Positions 20,997 to 32,111 of a DNA stretch of 64,000 bases are shown piece by piece. The notes below the pieces were generated by a model. That model did not search any database and was not told the DNA's origin. It saw nothing but the letters and a program-made list of their open reading frames with translations. The position numbers and the translations under genes are program-made. Positions within the stretch are counted from its first letter, which is position 1; each line of letters opens with the position of its first letter. This stretch comes from Mikania micrantha (Eukaryota; Streptophyta; Magnoliopsida; Asterales; Asteraceae), in NCBI GenBank assembly GCA_009363875.1, contig CM018682.1, positions 56,380,031 through 56,444,030 of the forward strand, read 5' to 3'.

Positions 20997-22474
20997 TCAT
21001 AACCAGAAGGCGCATTTGGAGAACTTAGCATAAAGTTTGTCTTTCCGCAGGATCTCCAATACCTCTCGTAAATGGCAAGCATGGTCTCCCTCGTTCTTTG
21101 AATAAATCAAAATATCATCAATAAACACTATCACCGATCGGTACAGCATCGGTCGACATACCATGTTCATCAAATCCATAAATGCTGCGGGAGCATTCGT
21201 CAATCCAAATGACAAAACGAGAAACTCGTAGTGTCCATAACGCGTACGGAAAGCAGTCTTTGGAATATCCTGCTCTCGAACTTTCAACTGATGGTAACCG
21301 GATCGGAGATCTATCTTTGAGAACCAGTTTGCACCTTGCAATTGACGAAGAAGTCATCAATTCTAGGTAGAGGATACCTGTTCTTTATGGTCAGCTTATT
21401 CAGTTCCCTGTAATCAATACACATACGCATACTTCCATCTTTCTTCTTAACGAACTGCACCGGTGCTCCCCACGGAGAGACACTCGGTCGTATAAAACCT
21501 TTGTCAAGGAGTTCTTGTAGCTGGGTCATCATTTTATTCATCTCAGTTGGAGCTAAACGGTAAGGTGCTTTGGCAACAGGTTGTGCCCCCGGCACTAAGT
21601 CGATTTGGAACTCAATTTCCCGCTCAGGTGGTAATCCAGGCAACTCCTCAGGGAATACATCGAGGAAATTACGCACCACGGGTACATCATCAATTGTCCT
21701 CATATCCGTACGTTCCTCGATCACGTAAGCCAAGTAGGCTACACACCCTCGCCTCATCATAACATCAGCCTTGATCATCAAAATGATCTTTGGCGCATAC
21801 ATCGTTTTATCACCATAAGCCGTTACGGAGCTCGCATCCATCGCACGTAAACATATCATCTTTCGTCGACATACAATGATAGCCTCATATTTGGCTAACC
21901 AGTCCATACCCAAAACCACATCGAAACCTCCCAAGGTTATAAGAAATAATCGTACTGGGAACTTATGACCCTCTATCTCAACATAACAATCATCTAAAGC
22001 CTCAGTGACCCTTGTCATCTTACCAATAGCCGTCTCGACATCAAATACCCGATCTATCTTCTTAACCATCCCAGATAACCCATCACAAAAAGTAGAAGAT
22101 ACAAAACTCATAATGGCACCAGAATCAAACAATACAGAGGCAGGAATATTGTTGATAGAAAAGGTACCTGTGACCACGTCCGGGTCCACGACCGCATCGT
22201 CTTTCGTCATCGTAAAGGCTCGTGCCTTAGCCTTCTGCTTTTCTTTCCCTTTCTCCTCTTTCTTACCAGATCCCGAAGCATCGGCTCGTGGTTGCCTGCA
22301 ATCCTTGGACAGATGTCCAAACTTGTTGCAGTTGTAGCATCTGGTGGCACTCGGGCAGTTGCTGGAAAAATGCCCCATCTTCCCACATTGAAAACATAAG
22401 TTAGTGCCGACCAAGCATTGTCCGATGTGAAATTTACCACACTTGTCACACTGGTTCGCATCCTCATGTTTCAC
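20997..22474 (-). pseudogene. Ty3-2 zinc knuckles, protease and RT
   Basis: Two classical CCHC knuckles (CFQCGKMGHFSSNC and CYNCNKFGHLSKDC) follow an atypical shorter one (CDKCGKFHIGQC). The protease has VLFDSGAIMSF (DSG catalytic motif) and GFDVVLGMDWL. The RT begins after PEELPGLPPEREIEF and includes KGFIRPSVSPWGAPVQFVKK, YRELNKLTIKNRYPLPRIDD, then after a frameshift near 21340 FSKIDLRSGYHQ and the catalytic FIDDILIYS near 21110. It ends at a TGA (20997-20999). The gene uses one gag-pol frame, typical of chromoviruses. Confidence 0.92.
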
Positions 22475-23366
22475 CTTCTTGCCTGAAAACTTTCATTGGT
22501 CTGTTCGACCCCTCTTAGTCCCGGAGGACACCTTCACCCTTGCTTCTTCTCTGACTGGTTCAACAGACATAACAACATCCCAAACTATCCCACTGAGTTC
22601 AACAGTCGAGTCGAAGAGCATTGGTCTTGACATGAATTCTGACCTTTGGAGGCAAGCCCTCCATGTACAATTTCACCCTCCTTTCCTCAGTAGCAACCAG
22701 ATGAGGCACAAGCCTCACCGTCTCATTAAACCGTGAAGTGTACTGCCTGTGATTCAGGCTCCCAGCTTTCAGCACCAGAAATTCTCTTTCAACTTTATCC
22801 AGCTCGTTCTTGGGACAGAACTGTTTAGCTACAGACTTAGACTGCTTGATGGTGTTCCACCAGTGAAGTGCCTCCTCGACAAAAGAGTGAGCTGCAAACT
22901 TGACAGCTTGGTCAACTCGGCATTCACTGATGGAGATAACAGCCTCCATCACAGATATCCGGTGGCAGGTGCCCACAACATCCTTCTTCCCATCGATGGT
23001 CGGTGGGTTACATCCCTTGAAGGACTTGTAGTCACAGCCCTTCAGTTTCCCAGTCATAGAGTCGCCGCTCTTAGTCTTGATGATCACCACCTCGTCTTCT
23101 TTGGTTCTCTCCTTAGTTCCCTCAGACTTGTCTTTTAGAGCATCCTTCAGTGCCTTAGCAATCAAGGCTGGTAGCTTCTCATCCATGATCTTGCATACCT
23201 CATCGGAAATAGCGTTCACCACGATAGGCTCAAGAGTGAACTCTTCTTCACTCTCTGGTTGCTCGTTGTGCTCGTGGTCATCCTCATTGACGGGTTCCTC
23301 ATTCTCGACACGTGGTTCTTCAGGTTCCTGTGGTTGCTTACGTGGTCTACCCTTTCGTCCAGCCAT
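22475..23366 (-). pseudogene. Ty3-2 gag (capsid part)
   Basis: The ATG at 23366 gives MAGRKGRPRKQPQEPEEPR, a basic then strongly acidic N-terminus. The capsid region follows: DYKSFKGCNPPTIDGKKDVV, EALHWWNTIKQSK, QFCPKNELDKVEREFLVLKA, NHRQYTSRFNETVRLVP and KLYMEGLPPKVRIHV. WWNT and the YxxRFxE/L block are standard for plant gypsy gag. A frameshift after about residue 250 (near 22605) and a stop near 22490 separate it from the zinc knuckles. Start chosen because it is the first ATG and gives the usual basic start. Confidence 0.9.
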
Positions 23367-23680
23367 CTAACTATCTACAGGATGCAACAAATTATGAGTC
23401 AGTACAGGAATCAGTTTAGCACGGAATAAGCTTTGTAAATCGTTAATGACGTTGATCAGGTGTTATTAACCATTTACCCAACTCATAGGCTCTAAATGTT
23501 TCCCATCCCATCTCCTTAACGTGCATGACATCTAACTACCTTTCTATCCTTACATCTACTTCTTAACTCGTACATACGCATTCAGCTCGTGGCATCCGTT
23601 CATATGTGGTTGGCAATCCTCATCACCTAATCCCATTATCAGTTTAAGTCTTAGCATTTGGGATGCTAATATCTCTCAAA

Positions 23681-23700
23681 CTATGGTTCTGATAGCAACT
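23681..23700 (-). other. Primer-binding site of Ty3-2 (degenerate)
   Basis: Next to the 5' LTR the minus strand reads TTGCTATCAGAACCATAG. The usual plant site complementary to initiator-Met tRNA starts TGGTATCAGAGC, so two positions differ. Ty3-5 and Co-6 here keep the intact site. Confidence 0.65.
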
Positions 23701-25962
23701 TGTGAGGCCCTGGTTCCCGTGAGACCCCACAGAGGTTGGTTTCCATCATAACACTTAGCTCTTAAACCAAAAACTTTCATAATCATGCAGCGGAAATGTA
23801 AACATAGTTTGATAAACAGAATACAATAAAGTGTATGTATCAAAAACCTATCGAATTGCTAAAACCATCGGATTCTCTATCTTGATGCCCCGAGCTCCAT
23901 GAATCCTTTCGCCTTAGCCTTAACCTGACATACATGCTAAATCAAGTCAGCTTACGCTGGTGAGTTCTACTTTTCCTAAAACAACATTAAACAGACTTAA
24001 CATAACATCATTACGTACATATAATCCATAACCTTAGCACATAACATCTTGAACATCATCATCATACATTCCACTGTCACCATACGAACAGTGGGCTTAT
24101 GCCGGCACAAGGCTCCATACCTAGTTATAGTCTTGGTTGACTATCATACCCAGTTATAGTCGTGGTTGACTATCATTCCCAGTTATAGTTGTGGTTGACT
24201 ATCCTACACAGGTATAGTTGTGGTTGACTATCATACCCAGTTATAGTTGTGGTTGAATATCATACCCAGTTATAATCGTGGTAGACTATCATACCCAGTT
24301 ATAGTCGTGATTGATTATCATACCTAGTTATAGTCGTGGTTGACTATCATACACAGTTATAGTCGTGGTTGACTATCATTCGTACATTTTCCTATAACAC
24401 GTATAGGAACATCATTCCTTCCTCTTTCATGACATACTAGCATCAAATCATCATTCATCATATTCATCATAACATCGTAACATTTCATGCTAGTATCTTA
24501 TCATCGTAACATCATCACTTTGTCCTAACATCATAGGACTCATCATATTATGTCATGTCAGTATCATGTCATCATATCATCATAGCCTCCTAGCAATGAA
24601 TGCATATCATGCTATCATCATATCATCAGATCATACATTCTGACATTCATGAACTTTTCATACTAGCATCTTATCATCATAGCATCCTGCCCTAACAACA
24701 AAGGCACATATCATATCATAACATTTCATGCTAGCATCTTTATCATCATGTCATATTATCCTAACATCTTAGGAATTCATCATAGCATGTTATCTTATGA
24801 CTATCATCATAATTATGGTCATCATAGTTCAGTAACATTCATTCGTCATACATAGCATTTTTCTATACATATTCATCATGCATAACACATATACATGCAT
24901 ACATAATCACGGCATATCATCATTCGTTCATCGTCATACGTAAGCACATAGCATCATAACATAACACAAGCATGTATGCCAGCCCAAAACATTAAATGTG
25001 AAACAGGGCATCTAGAACTCACCAGATAGTAGACTCTTGTTTTCCTTAGCTGAACTCCTTAGCTAGGCCTTAAGAACCTACATTAGTTACATCGTCTCAT
25101 TACATTACGTTCTTAGACTTAGAAATTATTCTAAGTCCTCATATCCTCCTAACCAGCCCCTAGTGTTCGAAAACCATCCTGTTCTCGAACTGCATAAGTA
25201 TTCGAAGACTAGGGTACTCGAACCATCACCAGTACTCGAAATACTAGTGTACTCGAATTTCCCTGTCTACTCGAAACTAGGGTACTCGAAACCAGTGTAT
25301 TCGAAACTTAGTGTATTCGAACCAGGTTCTTACTTTTCAAGTATGGCTTCGAGTACTCCCTTTGTGTATAATTTCGTGTACACATCTTTCCGTCATAAAA
25401 CATCTCAAAAATTCATCTAAGACCTGTGGAAGCTAGTTATAGGTTTCTTATGTGGTTACCAACATGCTAGAACCACCAAGTTTTGAACTTTATGCATAAA
25501 GGTGGGAGCTTTATCCATAAGTCCACTTTTTCATAAAAATCCTAACTTTCTCGAATAGAACACTTACTTGTTGGTAGATGATCCACCTGGTAGCTTCCTA
25601 GGTGTTCCTTCTCCTTCCTCAGCGATTTACCGCCGATCCTTTAAGTTCTTGAACCCTACTTCGTGTACTCGAGAGAGAATGTGCTCCCAGCAAAAGGTAT
25701 GCACGTTTCCCAAGGCACTCATTTATATAGGCAGGGTACTCGAAATCTGGGGTGGGGACTTCGAGTACAGGATTTCGAGTACAAGATTTTCGAGTACAAG
25801 ATTTCGAGTACACTGGTTGCCTGTTCTAGAAATCCAGTTCGTGTTCCAAGTTTCGTGGTATTTGTCTTAGTTTGTTTTTCGTCCTTTTTCCTTACAAGTT
25901 TTTTATCCTTTACCCATTCGTAAGTTCAAATAACTTGTATTTAGAAAATTTGGGGTGTTACA
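23701..25962 (-). repeat. Ty3-2 5' LTR
   Basis: Aligns over its whole length with 16637-18882, with the same order of tandem repeat (24120-24385), CAT-rich stretch, GTACTCGAAA arrays (25195-25325 and 25736-25815) and TATA box (25721-25730). Ends in GGGGTGTTACA just before the TGAAA duplication. Confidence 0.93.
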
Positions 25963-26159
25963 TGAAAATCCAGTTTCACATAAAGAGAACAAAGCACATT
26001 AATATTTGACATCATTTCATTCGATATTGTTTAGAGAAAAAGTTAATTCAACTTTTGAAAATTAATATAGTTGACAACACTGCTGACATTTTCATAAAAG
26101 CTTTTGATTCAGCTCGTTTTTCTTCTCTTGTAGGACTCGGGATGAACAATTTTGAATGA
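25963..26159 (+). pseudogene. Co-2 RNase H, 3' end after the Ty3-2 insertion
   Basis: After the repeated TGAAA the frame resumes with NPVSHKRTKHINI, then after a stop INIVDNTADIFIKAFDSARF and LGMNNFE with a stop at 26157-26159. HKRTKHI and the D-x-F-T/I-K-A motif are hallmarks of the copia RNase H C-terminus. It shows that Ty3-2 landed inside Co-2. Confidence 0.88.
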
Positions 26160-28069
26160 AAAATTACACTTGAAAGTTTGTTTTAGTTTTTAGTTTAATT
26201 TGTAGTTTTATCTTTCAAGTTTGATTTTTATCAATTTTAGAAAAATATAAATTTTTTGAAAATTGCATCCAAATCTTATGAAAAATGATAGAATTTTACT
26301 TATTTGAATTAAAATTTTTCTAAGTGATTAAAATTTTAATTTGTCAACAATCACACGTGTGAATTTGATAATATATAATTTGTGTATCAAAGCATGTAAG
26401 CGATATTTTATTTAGTTGAACATTTTAGTTTGAAAATAGGATAAAGTTAGATACTTTAATTTGAATGATACTTAGCAGCAAAATAAATAAATTTCATGGT
26501 TTAATGAGTTCTCTATCTTAAAAGAGACATGCAATAAGTGATTTAAACAAAAATGGATTGAGAGTTGATTTATATGTATACATATTTTTCCATCAATGAT
26601 CTTTTAAATACATATACTGAATTTCCTTTGTTATATGTCAAAATAGACCTGGAAATTCATAACATTCATTTACTAATATGCATAGTGACTCTTTGTTGTG
26701 TGATTCACACAAACCTGTTCTTACTAGCGTATTCCATTAATTTATTGATCTAAAAAGTTTGATCAAAATGATAAATTTTTCTTTCCAATAATTTAATATA
26801 TATGTGATAAGATCAATGGATGTATATAATTTATCCTCAATAAATTCTAAGGTTGAATAGGTTAATATCTAGTTAAATGTGAGACTCATTGAATTCCATG
26901 TTTAATTCAAATTACCTAAGACAATAATGCTTGGTATTTATTTACGTTATAGTATTCTGGACTTTATCTGAATAATCAAATTTAAATTGTTCATAATTTG
27001 ATTATATTACTGATATGTTAGATGCATAGATTAGTATGATTTTATTTATGTGTATATTTTGTTGATAAATTTTAATTTTAAAATCTTAGAAATTTGATAA
27101 GAATAAGTTGAATATGATTTCATATAGATCTTTTCAAAGATTTTATCAGAAAGACAAAAAGATTTTATTTTTATAAATTTTAGAAAAACAAAATTTTCAT
27201 AAATATTTTACATTTCACCTTTCAAGTGTGCTTTTCTTAACTTTTCTCAAAAGGTGTTTTTGATGTTTGGTTTGGAGTTTTTGAAAAATTAAAAGTGAAG
27301 TTATTTTTGCAAAATTTTCATTTCATCGATATTGTTAATATCGACATGATATTATCGATACTATTAGTATAGATAAAAGTAGTTTCTTCGATACTAAATT
27401 TATTATGTACTTATAAATAGTATCGATACTATCAATATGGATATTATGAATATCGATAATACCATGTGAGCGTTTAGAGTGTTCATTCATCGATTATGCT
27501 GTTGGGTTACTCATATGATTTCGTTGTGTTCTCAATGATTCTATATCACTTTTTGATTATAATGGTTGGTAATGCATCCATTTCTAACAATGAAATCATT
27601 AGTTTTAATTTGTCGAACTTACTGTATTTTAAACCTTCGAATTTAACCAAATCAGTTGATTAATCGAAGGGTTTTTGTGTTTATTTTGTGCATCGGTGAT
27701 ATCTGAACAAGATTTTATTAGTTTTAGGGTTTAATTTCATGAATTGAAAATTTGAATTTTTCTAAGTGTTCATATGTCGATACTTTTAGTATCGATGAAT
27801 GTTTGAAAATTTTTCTAAGTCTAGTTAACTTTTTAGTATCGATATTACTAATATCGATATTAGTATCGATATTATTAGTATCAATAAACTAATTCAAAAT
27901 TTTACCAAGTGTTTAGCTAAACTCAGTATATCAATACTATTAGTATCGATGATACTATTATCATCGATAATACTACTATCGACAATCTCAAGACTTAGAA
28001 AATTTTTGGAATTTTTAAATTTTTCAAATTTTGTTTTTAATACTAATTTTTTTTTCTTTTGTGATAATT
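26160..28069 (+). other. Spacer between pol and aORF of Co-2
   Basis: About 1.9 kb, very AT-rich, no ORF of note. Two clusters of TAGTATCGATA-type motifs lie at 27325-27470 and 27775-27985. The Co-2 3' LTR holds the same motif just before its TATA box. The spacer ends in a T-rich run ahead of the aORF. The first 1.1 kb (26160-27320) shows nothing recognisable. Confidence 0.6.
27325..27985. repeat. TAGTATCGAT motif clusters (Co-2 spacer)
   Basis: Five or more exact TAGTATCGAT copies plus many variants (AATATCGATA, TATCATCGATAATA). Many are palindromic around ATCGAT. Density is highest at 27835-27985. Confidence 0.85.
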
Positions 28070-29191
28070 TCATACCAAAGACTTTATAATGACAAGCACA
28101 ATGTCATTGCTCTTGTTGATGAGGAGTTAAAGAAAGCATCTACTTTTCTGGACATTATTTTGAATCTGAAGAGATCTAGGATATCATATGCCATTTCAGC
28201 TAATCCTTTGATCATAATGCACCATATTACATCGTTTTTGGAGAATGCAGATTTTGAATGTGCCGCTGAACCACCTGTGATGAAGTCAAGGATTGACGAT
28301 GTTGTAGTCCAGTTTTTAGTTGATGATTTACGGGCAGCTCTTCAATTCCAAGATTCTGATGAAGATCCTTTGACACTTCCTAATGATCCGATTTGTGGAA
28401 TGTTCAATAGGATGGGCAATAATGGCTATGTTACAGCTTCCCAGCTTGCCAAGAAACATTATCAAGATCTTTCCAATGTCTTATTGATGCACTAGTGTTG
28501 AATAAACCTTTCAAGATTAGTCAGTTAATCTTTGACTTAATGGTGAAACAGATTACTTCAACGAATAATAAGGGTTTCTTGCAGTATTCTCGCTTTATCA
28601 CTCTGATTCTTGATCATTTATATCCACAGTTAAGCAAGACTGGTCTGATTATTAAGATCACCGTGATGAATAAACATATTTTCTCTAACTGCAGACCAAA
28701 GAGGGGAGCTAATATGGTTGACTAGCGTTATTTGGTCATGTTGTTGATGTTAACTTTCGAGAAATAGAGAATGATGTCTGGTTTTATGTTAACTCTTCAA
28801 TAGTTGATCAACAACAACATTCTGATGAACATGAACATGAACTAGAACAAGCGGTTGCTAGTGGTGTTGAAGTAGAAACCACTTCATTTGTTTCTCAATT
28901 CATAGATTTTGCTATAGTTTCTACATCTCAACATACTGAAGTTGTTCATAAGGAATCTGAAAATGTCACTCCTATTGCTAAAGGAGTTGTACTTGATACT
29001 TCTAGTTCTGATTCAGATTCATATTATGATGCTAATAATGATGATATTGATGATTCTTTTATTACTTCTACTATGGTGTTGGGAAAGCGGAAAGTTGTTG
29101 CTTCTTCCATTACTAAGTCCAAGAAGCAGAAGAAATCTGTTGACAATGATTCTGATTATTTTCCATTATAGAATGAATTCAATTTTGACTC
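28070..29191 (+). pseudogene. Co-2 aORF, N-terminal half
   Basis: An extra post-pol ORF of a SIRE-like copia element. The start encodes NDKHNVIALVDEELKKASTF, then ISYAISANPLIIMHHITSF, VDDLRAALQFQDSDEDP and FNRMGNNGYVTASQLAK. After a frameshift near 28485 it reads VLNKPFKISQLIFDLMVKQI and ILDHLYPQL. Next comes a His/Glu/Ser-rich acidic region and a basic cluster, KRKVVASSITKSKKQKK (about 29085-29135), that resembles a nuclear localisation signal. No signal peptide or membrane helix is evident, so the label env-like is not supported by what I see. It is interrupted by sLTR-1 at 29192. Function unknown. Confidence 0.6.
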
Positions 29192-32111
29192 TGTCACACC
29201 CCCAATTCCCACATGTGGTGTCAGTCCACAAGGGTGTGATGTGGCCAAAATCACAGCTCATGGTCATATAGAACAACTCTATATGTGTTTCAATACAATG
29301 TTTGTCATAAAAGTTAACAAAATAGTTTGTAGCAGAAATACACATATCAATGCAGCGAAAATAGTAAGTTTAAATATGCAGCGGAAATATCATTGTTAAG
29401 CAGCGGAAAATAGAATGTCAGACAATACATAGTTTTAGTACAAAACATAAATAAGATTGTTTGATCAAAATGCCATGAAATGAAATGCACGTGCTCCTAT
29501 GCTCGACCCTTATGTGCATCCTTATCCAATAGCAGCTAGTTACCTGAGAATACAAGTTTAAGAAAAAGTGTCAACACAATGGTTGGTGAGTTCACAGGTT
29601 TTGATATACATAGATAGCAAGAAAACATGTATCATGTTGTTTATTAAATGTTAGTCCCGAGCCCTAGGCTCCAAGTGTCAGTGCGTCACTACCGAACTAG
29701 ACTTGTTAGTCCTTGCCTCCACTATGTCTCGTAATAACATAGCAAGATAGGTCGAGATTTCACGTGTCCCGACCTCCAGTCAGTATTATGCCACGCAGGG
29801 TTCGTCACACCCAAATAGATCTATTCAAACTCACTTCGTTATTTGTACATTAACGGTTAGACTTTGTGAGGGCTTGTTATGATTACAACACTTAATGTTT
29901 GTCTAATAAACCAGCATACACAAAATAATGTTTGTGCAGTAGTAATGTTTGACTCGATTCAACAAGTATTCTTCCCCTATTTGAAAAGTTGTAAAAGAGT
30001 AAATAGGGGCCGTAAACTTACCTTAGTGATGATCGGAAAACAAATGCGTAAGCTCCTGTGCGGAAAGCGTGTCGGCCACCGGCTCCCTATATCATATACC
30101 ATATGTGAGTTCGTGTAAGCGACCTTGTTCGTGTTCGTGCTCGTGCTCGTGCTCGTGTTTGTGCTCAACAACCCTCGGTTGTTATGTTTGTCCGTGTCGG
30201 TCCACATTGACCGTGTTTGCTCGTGTTTGACCGTGTTTGACCGTGTCAAGTCAACGACCCGTTGGTGAACCGTGTGTCGGTTGTAATTCGTGTAACATTT
30301 GTGTTTGTGCTTGTCGTGTGCAAAACGCGCAATTCGCGTTTATGGACAACTTACTCTTTATAGTAAGTTTCCATTTATGGCAAGTTTCACAACACATATC
30401 GTTTTTAATGTTCTAGCATGCTCGTTAGTGCTACATGATCATGTTAACACATAGCATATCATCATAGGTGGTCAAATAAACACAAAAGTCGTTTTACACT
30501 TTAAAGTTTCCTTAAAGGAAAAGTTTCTAAATCTATCATGAATATTATCGGAAACCATCTAACATAGCATACGATAATCATATCGAGTCATTTTAAATCA
30601 TTTAGCAAGCATGTAACACCCATAGCATTCATAAATCGATATTTCTCAAAATAAAGTTACTAAAAATATTAACTATGACGGTTTTCATTCAAATGATCAT
30701 CCTAAGTATTATTAATCCATCCTTATGCCAAACATTATCAAGTAATATCATTTAACATCATATAAACATATCCACATTGCTCAAATCATCGATTAGCAAG
30801 TTTTTAATTAGAAAAGTTACTATAAATAGTAACTAGGCCAAATATGACCAAAATCAATTTCAAATCAAATCCCTTATCATTCTAACATCATAATATCAAC
30901 CAAATGATAGATCTATACACATGCATGTTCACAATATCATCCACATCATCATGTGGCAACATAAAAGTTACTATATACGGCAAGTTCTTCAAATAATCGC
31001 ATTTTAGCCATTCAAACTATAATAGAGCATGAGACATGTCATCCATAACACCAATAATCATCTATGAACATCCAAGTTCATCTAAAAAATCTTAGATCGT
31101 GCATGCATGCAAGTATATCATCATCTATGATCGATTTAGGCATTTTGACATATATACACAACTTCATGGATCATCATAAAACTACATCAAATCCTCTTAG
31201 ATCATCATTAAACAAACTAGAATCAACAAACCCAAATTCAAAGGTCAAGAAGTTCGTGCATGTGGTGGTGTAGTGCATGCATGTGGGTTTTATACCTTGC
31301 ATGTGTGTGTAATGATGTGAAAAGTGTGTTTTAGCCATAGAAACTAACTCAAGAGGCTCTAGATGGCAAAGATGGTGTTTGAGCAGCCCCTTAATCTTCT
31401 GATTTGCTGGTTTCAACAGAAAGAAAGAGAGGGTGGTGATCTTGGTGTGTTCTTCTCTTGTTCCAAGCCTTCAATCTTCACTCCTAAACCTTCCAAGGTG
31501 TGTCAATGGCTTCCCCAAGCTCTAATGGTGATTTGCAGGTGAAGAAGACGAGTATGAGTGGTCTGGACTCGAGATAAGGGAAGTAGGGTGGCTAGAAATG
31601 ATTACATCTTGGTTTTATAAGATTTTTGCATGTCAGCCTCGTCACGTACCGCCGAGAAGCCCAAAAAGATGCTCGGCGTACCGCGACGGAATTCGGGAAT
31701 TCAAACTTCCCGCCCATCCATCGCGTACCGCCATGGGCTTACCTGAGGTCCGTGGGTACCGCGACGAGCCCACAAGGAGCCCAATAGGCCCAATTTCAAT
31801 GGTTTTGTCAGTTCTTTGTCGTTTTCACACTTACGGACTACTGTTCGACCTTGTTTGAACTTCTAGGTTCAATGTTTGAGTGTTTCGCGAGGTTTCTAGT
31901 GTTTTGTTACAAGATGTGCTTTCACGTTCACCAATGTTCGTGTTTCCTTAGACACGTGTGTGCGTGTTGCGATAATTCATCGATTAGTGTTCGTATCGTC
32001 ATGCCACGTGTCACACTAAATTAAACTAATAATAGTGCCACGTGTACAAATATCAATTAAATAAACATTTAATAAAATAAAATGTTGACCTGGATTTTAC
32101 GGGATGTCACA
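29192..32111 (-). mobile_element. sLTR-1: solo-like LTR (2.9 kb) inside Co-2 aORF
   Basis: Plus-strand ends are TGTCACACCCCCAATT and GGGATGTCACA. In reverse this is TGTGACATCCCG...GGTGTGACA, the terminal style of plant gypsy LTRs; Ty3-5 ends alike. There is no internal coding region, so it is probably a solo LTR. Flanks are GACTC and TATTT, so no target duplication is visible. A (CGTGCT)n run lies at 30128-30165. A minus-strand TATA (TTATAAAACC, 31611-31620) has four GTACCGC motifs upstream (31645-31765). Confidence 0.7.
31611..31770 (-). promoter_or_regulatory. sLTR-1 promoter with GCGGTAC motifs
   Basis: In element sense, four GCGGTAC motifs (within 31645-31765) precede TTATAAAACC (31611-31620). 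It repeats the layout of the other LTR promoters here: a private short motif in multiple copies, then TATA. Confidence 0.5.

Larger units (their letters stand above)
16637..25962 (-). mobile_element. Ty3-2: full-length Ty3/gypsy element (9.3 kb), minus strand
   Basis: Two direct LTRs (16637-18882 and 23701-25962) flank gag-pol. The 5-bp duplication TGAAA lies at 16632-16636 and 25963-25967. Polypurine tract, primer-binding site, gag with CCHC fingers, protease, RT, RNase H, integrase and a chromodomain-like tail are all found, in Ty3/gypsy order. LTRs differ by about 18 sites in the first 205 bases by hand count, so the insertion is not recent. Frameshifts and stops make it non-autonomous. 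Confidence 0.95.

Noticed and set aside
29192..32111. Full-length element with internal genes
   Set aside because: No gag, pol, primer-binding site or polypurine tract inside; only LTR-type sequence.
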